64,000 bases of DNA from Alitta virens (taxonomy: Eukaryota > Annelida > Polychaeta > Phyllodocida > Nereididae): positions 9,186,215 to 9,250,214 of the forward strand of contig OW028574.1 of NCBI GenBank assembly GCA_932294295.1, read 5' to 3'. The stretch's first letter is position 1; each line of letters starts with the position of its first letter. Positions 1-11,900 of this stretch are shown piece by piece. Under the pieces are notes generated by a model. The model was not told the DNA's origin, ran no database searches, and worked only from the letters and a program-made list of their open reading frames with translations. The position numbers and the translations under genes are program-made.

Positions 1-3000
1 ATGTAATCTGGGGAGTATCCCACCCAGCGAAGGTCGGCTTAGGTCGCTGTCAGCCTCACCTGCCACCGAGAAGATAATGTTAACGTGCAGAACTATGGTG
101 GCATTTTAATTGGTTTCATCTCCAAAAAGTTAAAAGGGAGTCACTTTGTATGTTAGCAGACAATTACATAAGTGGTAATTTGCATCTGTAAAAAGATGGC
201 CATCATAGACATGAAGTGGATACTAATAATAATGTATATAGCGCACATGGCCTTTAGCATTTACCCTGGTCTCAATCTCAGCTCCCTTGGGAGTATGCAG
301 TCATACACACACCTTGGTGGCGATTTCAATGTCTCAATGCTACTCGGTCTGAAGCTTAGTCAGTCATATGGTCAGCTGTCAAAGGCAGACGTAATAAGGC
401 TTTGAGCCCATACCACCCATGGGTGATCTTATACTTGCCTCAGCATAGACACCGAGTACACGACTCCCTAAATTTAAATAAGATATATATATATAACAAA
501 CGAGTTAATTTAATATAAAACAAAGAGGTTGGGATAAGTTTTGTGCTTTATTTGACACTCAGGAATACAACACTGCTGGGGAGGGGCACAGCCCTAAGGT
601 GAGGTGCGACGGAGGCACCAGAGTTGTAATATAAACCATAATAATAGTATTACCTCCAAAGGCACAAATATTAGAAGCTAAAGGATACAAGTCTTGAAAA
701 TATAAAATATTATGATAACAACTTAAACACCAACCCTATTAGTTTGTGGAAAATATAGGCACTTTATGATAATAATGTAAACACTCAACACTTATCACAG
801 TACAAAACCAACACGTGGATATGTAAGAATATAACTGTAGCAAAATAAGCTCCTGTTTGTAACATATGTACAATTGTAACCCTATAACTGTTGAACTTAC
901 TCTCCTAAATTATGAAACATTACTAGGTATGTATGTATGAAGGTAAACAAGTTGTAAACCTATGTTATGGTACACCATCCTAAGAAATTATCTCGGGAGT
1001 GCAACTCTTGAGTTTGCCGAAGAAGTAGTGCAGCTTAGTTGTACATAAAAAATTTGTACAGAAATCATGATATTTCTGTTAATATATAAGTTGTGATATG
1101 ACGATAACAAGTTGGCCCCATTTTAATCCAATGTTGCAATCAATTCATTGAAAAGCAAACACGAATATCAGTAAATAGTGTTCTGTACAAAACTTATAAC
1201 TGAGGTTGCTTGAACAACTTTACAATGATATGCTGAGCCACTGAGGTCTGTTCAATATTTACGGCTGTGATATTATGATAAGAAGCTGGATTATCAGCTC
1301 AAACTTATAACAAGCTGGCACGCAAAAATAAAACGCTCCATGGGTGTGATAAAGTTGCAAAATTACTGCAACAGTTAACTATGGAACAGGTGTCATTTAA
1401 ATGTAGATCAATTACCAGGAAATTTTTAAACACTCCTCTGATGCAATTTTCTAACCCGGCAACATTTTCGTTTTAAAGAGGAAAAATCTACGTCATTAGA
1501 AATATCTCCTTCTACACGGAACACCTAGCTACTTCACATTATAAATATCCATAACCCTTACAATTAAAATGGACAAGTCGTAAACTACAGTTAGAAATTG
1601 AGATGTGGCTGTACTTACGAGTGTACGTGTACACCCAGTGTTCCTTTATAACACATCTATGTCTTATACCACGGAGAAATTGATAAACCCTTCTACGCTA
1701 AACTACCAGTGCATAACCCTGCAAGGCATTGAACATGAATTAAAAAATCCTCACCTTAACCCAGAATTTTCTACTATCCACCACATATTTAAATAACATA
1801 GTAAATATATCCAGGATTATATGAGCCAATGTACATGTACAATAAGGAACAATGACAATAAGATTGAAAACAAGCTAAGTCTAGCTCCTATTGTCAACGT
1901 GCGGCAATAACCCCTGCCATAACGAGTAACGTAACGAGACAAAAAATACTGAATCAGGGAAGGCAATAATATACAGCATGAAAAATAATTGCATTTGTAA
2001 GATATCAGTTTACATATTTCTCATTTTTGCTGAAGACTCGAACGTCAACTCAAACTTCAATACACTAATATAGTATCTTTCCCATACGTTAAACCATCAA
2101 ATCAGCTACACAACAAATATTGCCTCCATAGGTGAAAATAAGGCAACTGAGGTATTTACCACACCAATATATTAAATAAGACACAATAAAGATATTGCAC
2201 TCTTTCAAGTTCTCATAAATATCGCACATGAAATATAGGTGCATAATAAAATAGAATCGTACCCCGACAGCTAAGAAGAGGAAATCAACTGTCACTGATA
2301 TAAATAAAAAAAATATCGAAAAAAAATAAAATAAAAATCAGGTGGCTTAAATTAAAACTAACCTGACATTTTCAAAGCTACTGAAAATGTTTGCATAATG
2401 AAATCATTGAACAATTGTGGTAAATAAATAAAAGTAGAAAAAAAAGTGTAAATTAGTGTATAAAAATAAAGAATGATAAACTTATTAAAGCAAATAAAGG
2501 GTTTGGATTAAAAATTGCACATGTACAAAAGATGAACTTAACTAATGATTGTCCGAGCAATAAAATCAGTTATAAATTGCATTACTTTAACCATAAGCAT
2601 ATATAGAGGTATATAATGAGATGACCAGTTTAGTGAACAAAAGGATTAAATAATAATATACAGCATATCGACTGTAACATAATCCTATCAGCCTATGGTA
2701 ATAATAAGTCTAACTTGCAGCAAAGCAATAACAAATACCTAGCTCCATTGTGGTAAAAAGATAATTACCTATGACTCGTATACATAATATATATGCAAAT
2801 TATAATCAACAACTATTAAATAATGTAAAACCAAACCAGTAAAAATGTCAATAAATAAACTCAACAAAAATGCTCTATGTTAGAACTCTGACGTTTCTAA
2901 CCTAACAAAATTAATAGAGTATATCACATGATTATTGTATAAATAACAAGTTTGTAACACAGATGAAGGAGCGTGAACTAACTCCCTGAAAAGACCAAGG

Positions 3001-4381
3001 TATAATACTGGTCATCATAAATAATCTTACGAGTAAAACGACTGAGTGGGAACGAAAATATACTTCTGAAATTTTTTTTCAACAAAGATGATTAATTTGA
3101 CAACAACACCTGCATGTTCAGCTGTGCAGTATGCAAATATTAATATACAATACACTGATCTATAATGCTATGTAAAGACATAATCCCATTGCTGTTAAGC
3201 TTTAAAGTGTGTTAAGTTTTTTCACCTTCGTATAATATTGGCAAACTGACACAATATTGATTCACAGCTAGTCTGGAAACTTTAAACATTATTACATGTT
3301 GAATATTGAACCACACATGTACTACATGCATGTACTGTCAAGTATCGAAGTTGCCAAATTCTACTTTGCTATTTGCATGATTGTACTTATTCCTGCAAAT
3401 AACTGTAATACATACAGTAGCGATGATTGCTGTACTAAAGAGCAAAAAGATATCTCATAATGAATACAATATAATACAGGTTAAAAAATTCCAACTCACA
3501 CTTCAATATAATTTAACGCGATAACAATGAAAACAAAAAACCTGCTAACTTACAGTTGTAATTTGTAAAAAATGTTTTAGATGTAAATATAGCAGTTGTA
3601 ATGATTTGTTTCTTTGAAATACTGAAACATAATTAAATCACCACAAGGAAGCCTTTTTGTAAACAAATGAATACTGGAATGAAAATATATGATTCAGGCA
3701 GTGTCGAACATAAGTCAAAATAAATGATTGTGTAAATAAAGTGTACAATAATTAGGCAACTACTTGAAGCAATATTTAAAATATTTATGTAACAAGAAAA
3801 ACACAACATATATTAAAAAATATGGTAGTATGAAGGATAAAATTGTAATACTTTGAAACCACAAATATTTTGAGCTTAAACTAAATGCATATATAATGCA
3901 ATAAATACTTCAACCATGATAATGTGTTATCAAATAAACCCTATACTCGAAATTCAAGTGAGGTACATGATACAAAAATTGCAGAAGGCATTTTCAACGT
4001 AATGGGACACAACCAACAGAATTAACATAATTACTAAATACTAAATCAGGCGGTAACTACATTAAAAAATGTATTCGTAAATTAATATTGCTCTTCTGTT
4101 ACCTGTTGGCTCGTAAATACCTGTAAGTAACACCCTGCTTCACTTGATTTTTCATCCCTTGTTTACAAAACCCTCATAACAATGTGAGTGAATAGATCAT
4201 TTGCTACATATTATAACAAAATTTTATGATTTATTATGTCCCAGTAAGGCTAATTAGGTAAATAAGAATATATATAATATATTTATAAACACACTAAACA
4301 CCAACTAAATTGTCACACCACTCAAAATTCCTATCCTATCAACTTCCAATTTAGCTGGCATTGGACATACTCTTTAAGCAA
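1..4381. other. Non-coding flank, AT-rich
   Basis: No convincing coding region. The sequence is AT-rich with many short stop-interrupted frames on both strands. It contains a fragment of a dispersed repeat (391-465, listed separately). On the minus strand, TTTATT at 4230-4235 reads as an AATAAA polyadenylation signal about 150 bp past the pseudokinase stop, so roughly the last 170 bp are probably its 3' UTR. I see nothing else I can name. Confidence 0.6.
391..465 (-). repeat. Dispersed SINE-like repeat fragment
   Basis: The stretch reading TTATACTTGCCTCAGCATA then A/GACAC, with an adjacent CCCATGGGTG, recurs at 49186-49267 in the same orientation. In reverse complement it matches the GAGGCAAGTA...CCCACCCATGGGG stretch at about 55598-55630, and its CCCACCCATGGGG half recurs in the SINEs at 25854 and 27054. 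It is a truncated copy of the same repeat family. Confidence 0.55.
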
Positions 4382-5773
4382 TCAGTCATCAATCTGAAGA
4401 TCTGGCATGAGTTGCAGAAGAGAGACTGGTCCCCTGTAAAATGGTTGCATAAACTTCAACCAGTGCTCAGAAACTTTCATCAGATGCTTGAAGGTCGGTC
4501 GTTGCTCAGGGTTCTCGGCAAGACATTGCAGAATGATGGCCTCTAACACTTCGGAGTAGTGGTCGGGCAGTCTGCGAGGCAGGAAAGGAGTTGACGCCAC
4601 ATTCCTGTGGCCTGCGATTTGCATTGATTCAGACATATAAGCAGGTACAAGAGCAGCTAATTCATAGAACACACACCCCAGTGCCCATGTTAAAGACTCT
4701 AGGCTTTTCTGTCCTCCGACGCGCAGTTCTGGAGCGGCATATGCGGCAGAAAACTGAGTGGAGATGTTGGTCCTGTAACGTATGTTGCCCTGAGTAGGAA
4801 GATACAGCAGTAAATTCTCCACCTTGACCTCTCCAAACTTGTCCAGCACAAAATGCTGGGGTTCCATGAGTTCATTGAACAGACACTGGACTTCGAGGTA
4901 TGCCAAGGCAGAGGCCAGTTTGTGAATAGTGTCCCACAGCAGGTACTCTGGCACGAAAACTTTGGACAGCGATAACTGGAAAGCAACCTCTTTAAGAGAA
5001 ATTACGGGAAATTCCAGGACGTAACACGAGATATTCTGTTCTTGGTCCACCATCTTCATGAAACATCTTTGAAGATTCGGATGGTTCACCGTGGCCCACT
5101 TATCAGTCTCTTGTTCGAAGATCAGTGGTTCCCCAAGCACGGCACATATGCTGCAGTCGTTGCTGTTCATGTTTTGCACTTTGATCAGAACACGCGTATT
5201 GTCAAATTTGCTGACAGCGGGATGAACTCTGTGAGTCCGGTGATGAGGATGATTCGGAAACTGGAAGTTATAATTCATGTGATACCCGTCCGTGTCAAAA
5301 TCATCCGGAACTTTGAAGGTAGACAGGAAAGATCTGACTGCAGGAGGTAGAGGCAGTTCTTTAATTTTATCAATCCTCCTCATTGTGAGAGAGGCCAAAA
5401 TGCGCCTTCGACACCATTGCTGCAAAGATTTGACAGACGAAATGGGCGGGGTCGAACTGCTACCACTGCTGTTGGAAATATTGTTGACATTACTGTCCTT
5501 GCCCACCGTTCCCAACTCCTGCAATATTAATTGATATGGAGGCGTGAAGACGATCGATAAAGGCCTGACTGGCATGTCGCAATGGTTCGTTCCACTCTTT
5601 TTCTCGGTTTCTCCTTCAAAATGTTTAGCGTCAAGGCAACAGAATGCTTGTCCACCGCGCCAGTCCATCTTCACGTGTGTTGGTGGATCGTCGATTGTTT
5701 TGGTCTGATCGGAAAACCCCCTGCAGGTTGTGACGTCATAGTTGGGGCTGCTGGCGGGATCCCCCCTTCCCAT
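4382..5773 (-). CDS. Single-exon protein-kinase-like pseudokinase
   Basis: An uninterrupted 463-codon frame. Residues 1-170 are low-complexity and Ser/Asn-rich without a recognised domain. Residues about 175-445 follow a protein-kinase fold: a beta-3 lysine candidate K198 in VLIK, an APE-like motif (AAPEL, 346-350), the alpha-F segment LTWALGCVFYELA (361-373), and NPEQRPT (421-427) with the conserved Arg. The catalytic core is missing. The HRDxKxxN position reads NELMEPQH (300-307), so Asp, Lys and Asn are all replaced, and the DFG position reads NLL (320-322). I therefore infer an inactive scaffold or regulatory pseudokinase; the C-lobe resembles NEK-like kinases, but I cannot assign a family. 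Met1 (5773) and Met36 (5668) both have A at -3 and G at +4; I chose the first. The start codon is 38 bp from the spastin start on the other strand. Confidence 0.78.
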   Translation of the reverse strand: MGRGDPASSPNYDVTTCRGFSDQTKTIDDPPTHVKMDWRGGQAFCCLDAKHFEGETEKKSGTNHCDMPVRPLSIVFTPPYQLILQELGTVGKDSNVNNISNSSGSSSTPPISSVKSLQQWCRRRILASLTMRRIDKIKELPLPPAVRSFLSTFKVPDDFDTDGYHMNYNFQFPNHPHHRTHRVHPAVSKFDNTRVLIKVQNMNSNDCSICAVLGEPLIFEQETDKWATVNHPNLQRCFMKMVDQEQNISCYVLEFPVISLKEVAFQLSLSKVFVPEYLLWDTIHKLASALAYLEVQCLFNELMEPQHFVLDKFGEVKVENLLLYLPTQGNIRYRTNISTQFSAAYAAPELRVGGQKSLESLTWALGCVFYELAALVPAYMSESMQIAGHRNVASTPFLPRRLPDHYSEVLEAIILQCLAENPEQRPTFKHLMKVSEHWLKFMQPFYRGPVSLLQLMPDLQIDD

Positions 5774-5811
5774 AATTCAGTGGGTCATTTGTGGAGGGTT
5801 ATGGCGGACGG
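5774..5811. promoter_or_regulatory. Bidirectional start region, pseudokinase / spastin
   Basis: Only 38 bp separate the minus-strand ATG at 5773 from the plus-strand spastin ATG at 5812. Any 5' UTR longer than this must overlap the other gene, so the two transcripts share a promoter or overlap at their 5' ends. No TATA box is seen. That the promoter is shared is inference. Confidence 0.6.
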
Positions 5812-5950
5812 ATGTATCGAAGGGGGACGGGCCGGTTTTTCGGCAAGAAAAGAGCGTCTGGGAGAAAGCCAGGTGACAAGGATGATCAGTCAGTGCATCG
5901 CAGGAACTTGCATATCTTTGCCCAGCCAATTTTGTTATTTTTCGGCTTGA
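5801..5950 (+). promoter_or_regulatory. Overlapping upstream ORF on spastin mRNA
   Basis: ATG at 5801 (context GTTATGG, G at -3 and G at +4) opens a 49-codon frame ending in TGA at 5948-5950. It starts 11 bases before spastin Met1 in a different frame, runs across it and ends 38 bases before the in-frame spastin Met60 codon (5989-5991). Met1 itself has a weak context (C at -3, T at +4). Ribosomes using this ATG would miss Met1 and could reinitiate at Met60. The ATGGCGGA sequence also resembles a TISU/YY1-type initiator. It can only act if transcription starts upstream of 5801, which the sequence cannot show. Confidence 0.55.
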
Positions 5951-8900
5951 TTCGTTTCATTGCTTTCCACTTATGGCTGGCTCTGTCGATGGCGTGTCGC
6001 TCGACGGCGCAGGCAATTCCACAAAAGGCCAAAGATGTGGCAGACGATGACGCCAGAACGGAAACCTCGTCTCTGGAAAGTGCGCCTCTTCAGGTGGAGA
6101 ACTCATCCTCTTGCAACATCGAAATGGCGCAAAGACAACCAAATCCAGGTCCAGGCGAACCTGCGCTTGCCATGCAGAAACACCATCACCGTAAAGCCTT
6201 CGAATACATATCCAAAGCTCTCAAGATCGACGAGGAAGATCGAGGTAGGTGGATCTTTTGATCTCTTGACGCTGCGCTCTCGGAAAGTACCTGTGCGTCT
6301 CCTGCCTGGCAACAAATGAACACATTCTCAGGCAGGTTAAGCAGGCAGCTCCCTCCCTATGATTAATAGACATGCGCTGTAGAAAGCTGCTTACACCTGT
6401 CAGCTGCTGCCGAGGCTGTGGCCGGAGACACAGGACCCGCCCAGCTGGCTGTCTTGGATGCTCTGCAGTCACTGCAGCTTGAACCTCATTTGATCATGTC
6501 AGCTGCTCTTCAAACACCATCTTCACACTTCACAACAATCCACAAATGACAACAAGGGCTTTCTTTGTCCTTGATTGACTTAGGCCATCATTTATGCTGG
6601 GAAATAAACCAATAAACAAATTATATAAAAAAAAAAAAAGGAACAACAGAAAAGTATTTTATTTAACAAGCCCATTTCATTTATAGATGCTCATTAAATA
6701 ACTAGGAAAAATTTATAGAATAAACAAATGAAAAGCAATCATACCGATCAACTAAGAAAAACAAACCCCTAAAACAAACCAAGGTTCTAAAGGGGAGGCC
6801 TCCAATTTAATCCCATCTGTTAATTTGATGTTTTTTGCTATTGTCACTTATTAAAGAAGACAATTCATTGCACTAAATTTTAGAAAATGAGAAAATTTGT
6901 AAAGAAAAGAGATTGAATCACAACATGAAGCAGGCTGCGTTTTTTCAATCACTGCCTCAGCATGCTCAGCATGATTAGGTCTCCTCTACACAGCATGATC
7001 AGCTGGGGTGGCATTTGTGGATTAGATCAGGTCAGAGGTCACTGAACATGAGACACCCCTGCACACTCAGCAATGATTAATCCAGGAGATTCATTGCCAC
7101 GTGCCTTTCTGCTTTATATCCCTATTCAGCATGCAAAAAAAATTAGGGTCCCTCGTTTTGTAGCTGACTAAAACCGTGCATGTGGGTTTGGTTAATGAAA
7201 AATATTTCCGAAATATAAAATATGGCTGAAAATTTAAGAAGTAGAAAGAAAAGATAATGTGATTGTCAGCTACTATGGCTGCCCTTTATTTTCCTTTAAC
7301 AACTGAAATGACTCTGATAAGATGTGATACGTAATTGCAATTTGCAAGTGACAAGATGAATTTAACTGAGTTCAGTGGGAAATTCATAACTATTGTGGAA
7401 ATTTTGAAGCTCAGAAAGCTTAGTGGAAAAAAAAAAAGAATGGAAAATTTGGTGAGTCTGGAAAACTGCATTTCGCCAGTTAAGTGCAATGTTAAGGTTG
7501 TGTTTAAGAATATCTAAAATGCTGATTCACAATGTTCAATGATAAATGGCATTAAATGCGTCCTTTATTAGATAAACCAATATTACATTTGATAAACTTG
7601 ATATTTTAAATGTGCCGCTTGAGATTTTAATTTTAGTACATATTGGATGATGTGGTCCAACCTTTCAAAAGCATTGTGACATGTTCTTGAAAGCCGCTAT
7701 CACATTTCTCAACTCCCAAGGTCTCTCGCCTGTTTTTGTTGTCATTAATTTGATAATTACAACCAGTAATAGGAGCATTCTAAGTGAAAATCATGATTAG
7801 TTTTTCGAATCCTTGACACGGGTGCCATCGGAGTCGACAGGTGAAGAATTCTAATGTGGGTTAATGGTCATGGGATGGGTTTTATCATGCCCCAAAAAGA
7901 GAAAAAATAGAAAAAGGACATTGCTCTATTCAGACTATTGTCACACAATGCTGTGCCATAGCAGTGAGCTAGCTGCCAGGGTTCCAGTGCTATGACTCAT
8001 CTCTGCTGTTTAGCACACCTCATTACCATGGCAACACAATTGAGAGCAGGAGCAGAGCATTCTTTATGCGCTGTAAATTCCAATTGCTGGAACAAGTCAA
8101 AGCTGGATGCGCATTTGGGAATAATAAATGTAGTGCTGTATTAAGAGTTAGAGAATTTTTTATAGCTACGCAATGATAAAATGTATGCAGTTTTTTTATC
8201 AATAAAAAATAATAAAATTGCTGGTATAATATAATTTCGGTTTCCACTATATGAAACTAAAAATATGACAAAACCCCTAAATCAAACTGATCTGATTAAA
8301 TTGTATAAGCTAATGAAGCGGAACATGTGATGACTGATAGTCCGATGAGCATGTGATGCTGATCAATGATCATGTGACAATGCGTCTGTGAGTGTAATCC
8401 ATGCAGGCTGCCATGGCATGATCATAATGACGGATGGGCTCTTGAAGTCCTCTAGTCTTCAGAAGCCCGCTGTCTGACATAACCATTCTTTACAATCTTA
8501 ATGTCAGACGTATTCGGATATTCTTTTTAGACAGTGTCCTACTTATCTTTTCTAATATCATCATTAAACTCATAGCTTCATGAATGGCAGTGGGGTTTCT
8601 ACGTGAGACAGTGATTCAAATAGATCTGACTTTTTTTTCTGACAAATTTTATGGGCAAAGCTAAAGGTTTCAAAATAAACATTTGCTTAAAATGTGAAAC
8701 ATATAGAAGAGTGGCACCCTTATGGTGACTTCATATTTGAGGGGAAGACGGGTATCTAAGAGGTCACAACACGTGGTATATAAGCCATGTTTTCCATGGG
8801 GAACACTCCCTTTACTTTCACTTAATAATGCAGACATCCTTAGCATGTGGTTCCTAGTGAAAAGGGCCAAAGGCTTACCTATCTGGGCCAGGAAGGCATT

Positions 8901-11900
8901 TGCACGTGCGGTGCCACTCATCAGATTAGGACTGTCATGTCTCCGTTCATGAATCATCACCACGCCCTCTGGAGACTTAGTTGTCATGTGCAGATTATGA
9001 GTTATTTGTGGGGGCTTGAACAATGTATAATCCAAGGACTATTTATAAGCCGTAGACCCTGGAAGCCTACTTGTTTCAGTGATATCATTAAATATCCAGT
9101 TGCACCTCTTTCTCATGACCAGTGCCTCAATAGATGAGATGTCTGTCGGCACAAATTTTGTCTAATCACATGTTTAAAGTCATTATTAAAAGGTAGTATA
9201 TATCTATGTTCAGAATATTCTTAATATTGGAGTTATCACACAGCTTTTACTCAATTACTCGCAGCTCCTCTGTAACATATTTTCAATCAAGATACTTACA
9301 ATATGAATATTACCTTAACAATGCATACATATTTTATTTTACCTCTTATTGAATAGAACGAATGGAATGGAAGAGAAATGAAAGAAGCCTTAGCCATGCT
9401 AAATATGGCTTCATTTGGTCATGACAATATGATTGGAGCCCGCTTTGCTGATTTAATTGGATCTGAAGCAAAGCTTATTTGTTGGGATAATTCCAGCATG
9501 ATGGATTGAGACAAAGCTGTAAAAACATGGGAGGCAATGAAATGCTGAGTTGCCATTGTGACTTTTTGCCATTGCGTTAATTAATGGGATGAGTTGAATT
9601 GATTTGTTGGGGGTTGCCAACAAGCCGATCTGGTCAATTCGCAACAAGTGAGACAATTTTAACTCTATTGTATTCAAAATAGTTTATTTTGCAGGCAATA
9701 TAACAATAATATACAATAGTAACAATACAAGAAAAATTTCAACATAAACAAACAAATCAGAAATCTACAAATCAATATAATAACATGCCCGTGGGACCAC
9801 ATGTCATTCGATCCATTTTGTAGTTTTTGTGCCATACTAATAATATATGCTTAGTCTTATTCTGTTACTGTCTCAGAAGCCAGTAAAATGTTGGGTAGCT
9901 GTTGTTATTTTAAGCTTGGAATAAACAAAGCCGTATTAAATGGAAAATAAGCTAATCAATTGAATTACAAATACTTTCGTAACGACCCTTCATTGTACAT
10001 TGAGGACATCATGTGGCAAGCCAAAGTTATCTGCTTTAACTTGCCAGCCGCAACGAATGCGCTGAGACAAATTGTATTTGAGACACCTTTCAACTCAGTG
10101 TGTCTGCATGAGTGTATGATGCCAGAACAAAAATCTGTGAAGGCTACCTGAAGTTTGGTGTAATAATTATCTAAATTAATAATTTCATTAAAAGTGCAGT
10201 GTACATAACATTAGCTGATGTCCATTTCAAGTTTTAGACAAGTAGTAAGACGGATTGATGAATTGACAGCCTTTTGATTCCAAACGGAGTAAAGAACTCC
10301 TTCTGACATGGAATATTTAGTAAGGACGTATTGGTTGACCTGATGTATTGAGTTTGAATGTTTGAAGGAACACTAAGATCTGTTGGTAGTTTTCAGACGA
10401 GAACTCCTGTAGCGCATAATATAGATGCTAAACTGGTGCTCTGATGTCACTTCGTCTGGCCTTATGATTAGATAAAATTTCGTTTCGTTTGTAGTTGATG
10501 TTTCCTTGGCCTTTGAAGAGCCAGGCGTCCTGCAGCTTGGCTTCTTGACATTTAGAAGCTACTAATGCCACTTGATATCTCTTCTGTAGATATGATTCTG
10601 GACCAAGTGACTAGATTGCATTAACAGTTCGAGAACTTTATGAGTTGTGTTATATTGCTAAACCGTGAAATGTCACGTAGTTAACAAGACGATTCCCAAA
10701 CATACATAACTCACTAACTGAACATTATTAACTCTATATAATTACTACCGTAAGTCTACAACAAGAGAAATTAAGTAGCCTCATTAGTAATATCTACTGT
10801 CCCTTGAAACCACTTATTTATGACTCCGTAATTTCCAGTTACTTGTAATTTACCAATAATTAATTTTAACCCATAAATAGCAACTGTTAGACTTTAAGCA
10901 AGACTAAACAGCGCTTTCCATTCATAGGGGTCTTCGTAGATTAGAAAGGTTCTGCTGGACATGTGTATTCTCGCTTGGTCGCTCACTAGAGTAAGGCTGA
11001 AGAAAGCGAGTTCTGGAGGTTATTGGCAATCTTTCATAGAGTAGATCTAGGGTGGGCAATAGGACAAGTGGGCCATAAGGATGAAGTGCAAATCAGCCAG
11101 TTGGTGGCCTTAGGAAACCTAGCCCTCTGTCATCAAACCAAGTCATCAAACATCTCCATTGATTGCTGGCCCTGGGTAAACAGGCTGCTCTAGGGTGGCC
11201 AGTAAATTCAAAGGTGTTACTTTGATTTATCTCTTTAATATGTGCCTGATTTGATTGATAATGGTTGCTGAATCACCAAGAGTCTAAGAATATGCAGCAA
11301 CATTTTGAAATTGTGCATTTGAAACAATTCTCGTGTTGGCCCTTCAGGGTAATTTACTAAACCTTCAGTACACTTTAACAGAATCAGTGAGAATATCCCA
11401 TTTTATTGTCTCTAAGTCTTTAATACTGGTCATCAGCGGAGTACTTCTCAATCTAAAGATCCACAATGGACCTTCAAAACCCATGGCTGAGGCCTTTCCA
11501 GAACTGTAGTATACCTTTTTTGGACCTTTATATTTAATAACTCCTTGCAGCTTCCAGCTGGGTCCTGAACATATGCTTTGTAGAGTTTGTGGTGCCTTTT
11601 TTTCCACTGTTAGATGATCCATCAACCCATTTTGACAGCATTAGCCGAAAATCATCATGAGACCCAGATCGATGAGCGCTCAGCTTTTGCTATGAATAAC
11701 AATGGGAGATGCCGGTCACCTCCATATTCTTTTGTTTGTTCATCTAGATGAGTTTCCTACAGCTGGAATTGATATCTCTTCAGCTTCAATGTGTCCATTG
11801 AGTGTGCTTTTGTAGAATTGCCACTTGGTTGGTTCGTGTAAACTTGAATCTGTGCTGTTGGGATTAACCTCCAAGGATTTACAGTAGACCGATCTGTCAG

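Noticed and set aside
4361..5950. Several plus-strand open frames opposite the pseudokinase
   Set aside because: They are shadows of the 463-codon minus-strand gene, which alone shows kinase-fold motifs. Only the 5801-5950 part was kept, as a uORF.
6121..6165. PNPGPG in spastin exon 1 as a possible 2A-like site
   Set aside because: The upstream residues lack the D(V/I)E context, and the region is a poorly conserved linker before the MIT domain.
7286..7517. Complementary open frames on both strands near 7.3 kb
   Set aside because: They are AT-rich, Lys/Phe-dominated translations without similarity, located in spastin intron 1.
11365..11625. Minus-strand 86-codon frame
   Set aside because: There is no recognisable domain and no supporting splice context. 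It may be a decayed retroelement fragment, but nothing in it can be matched with confidence.
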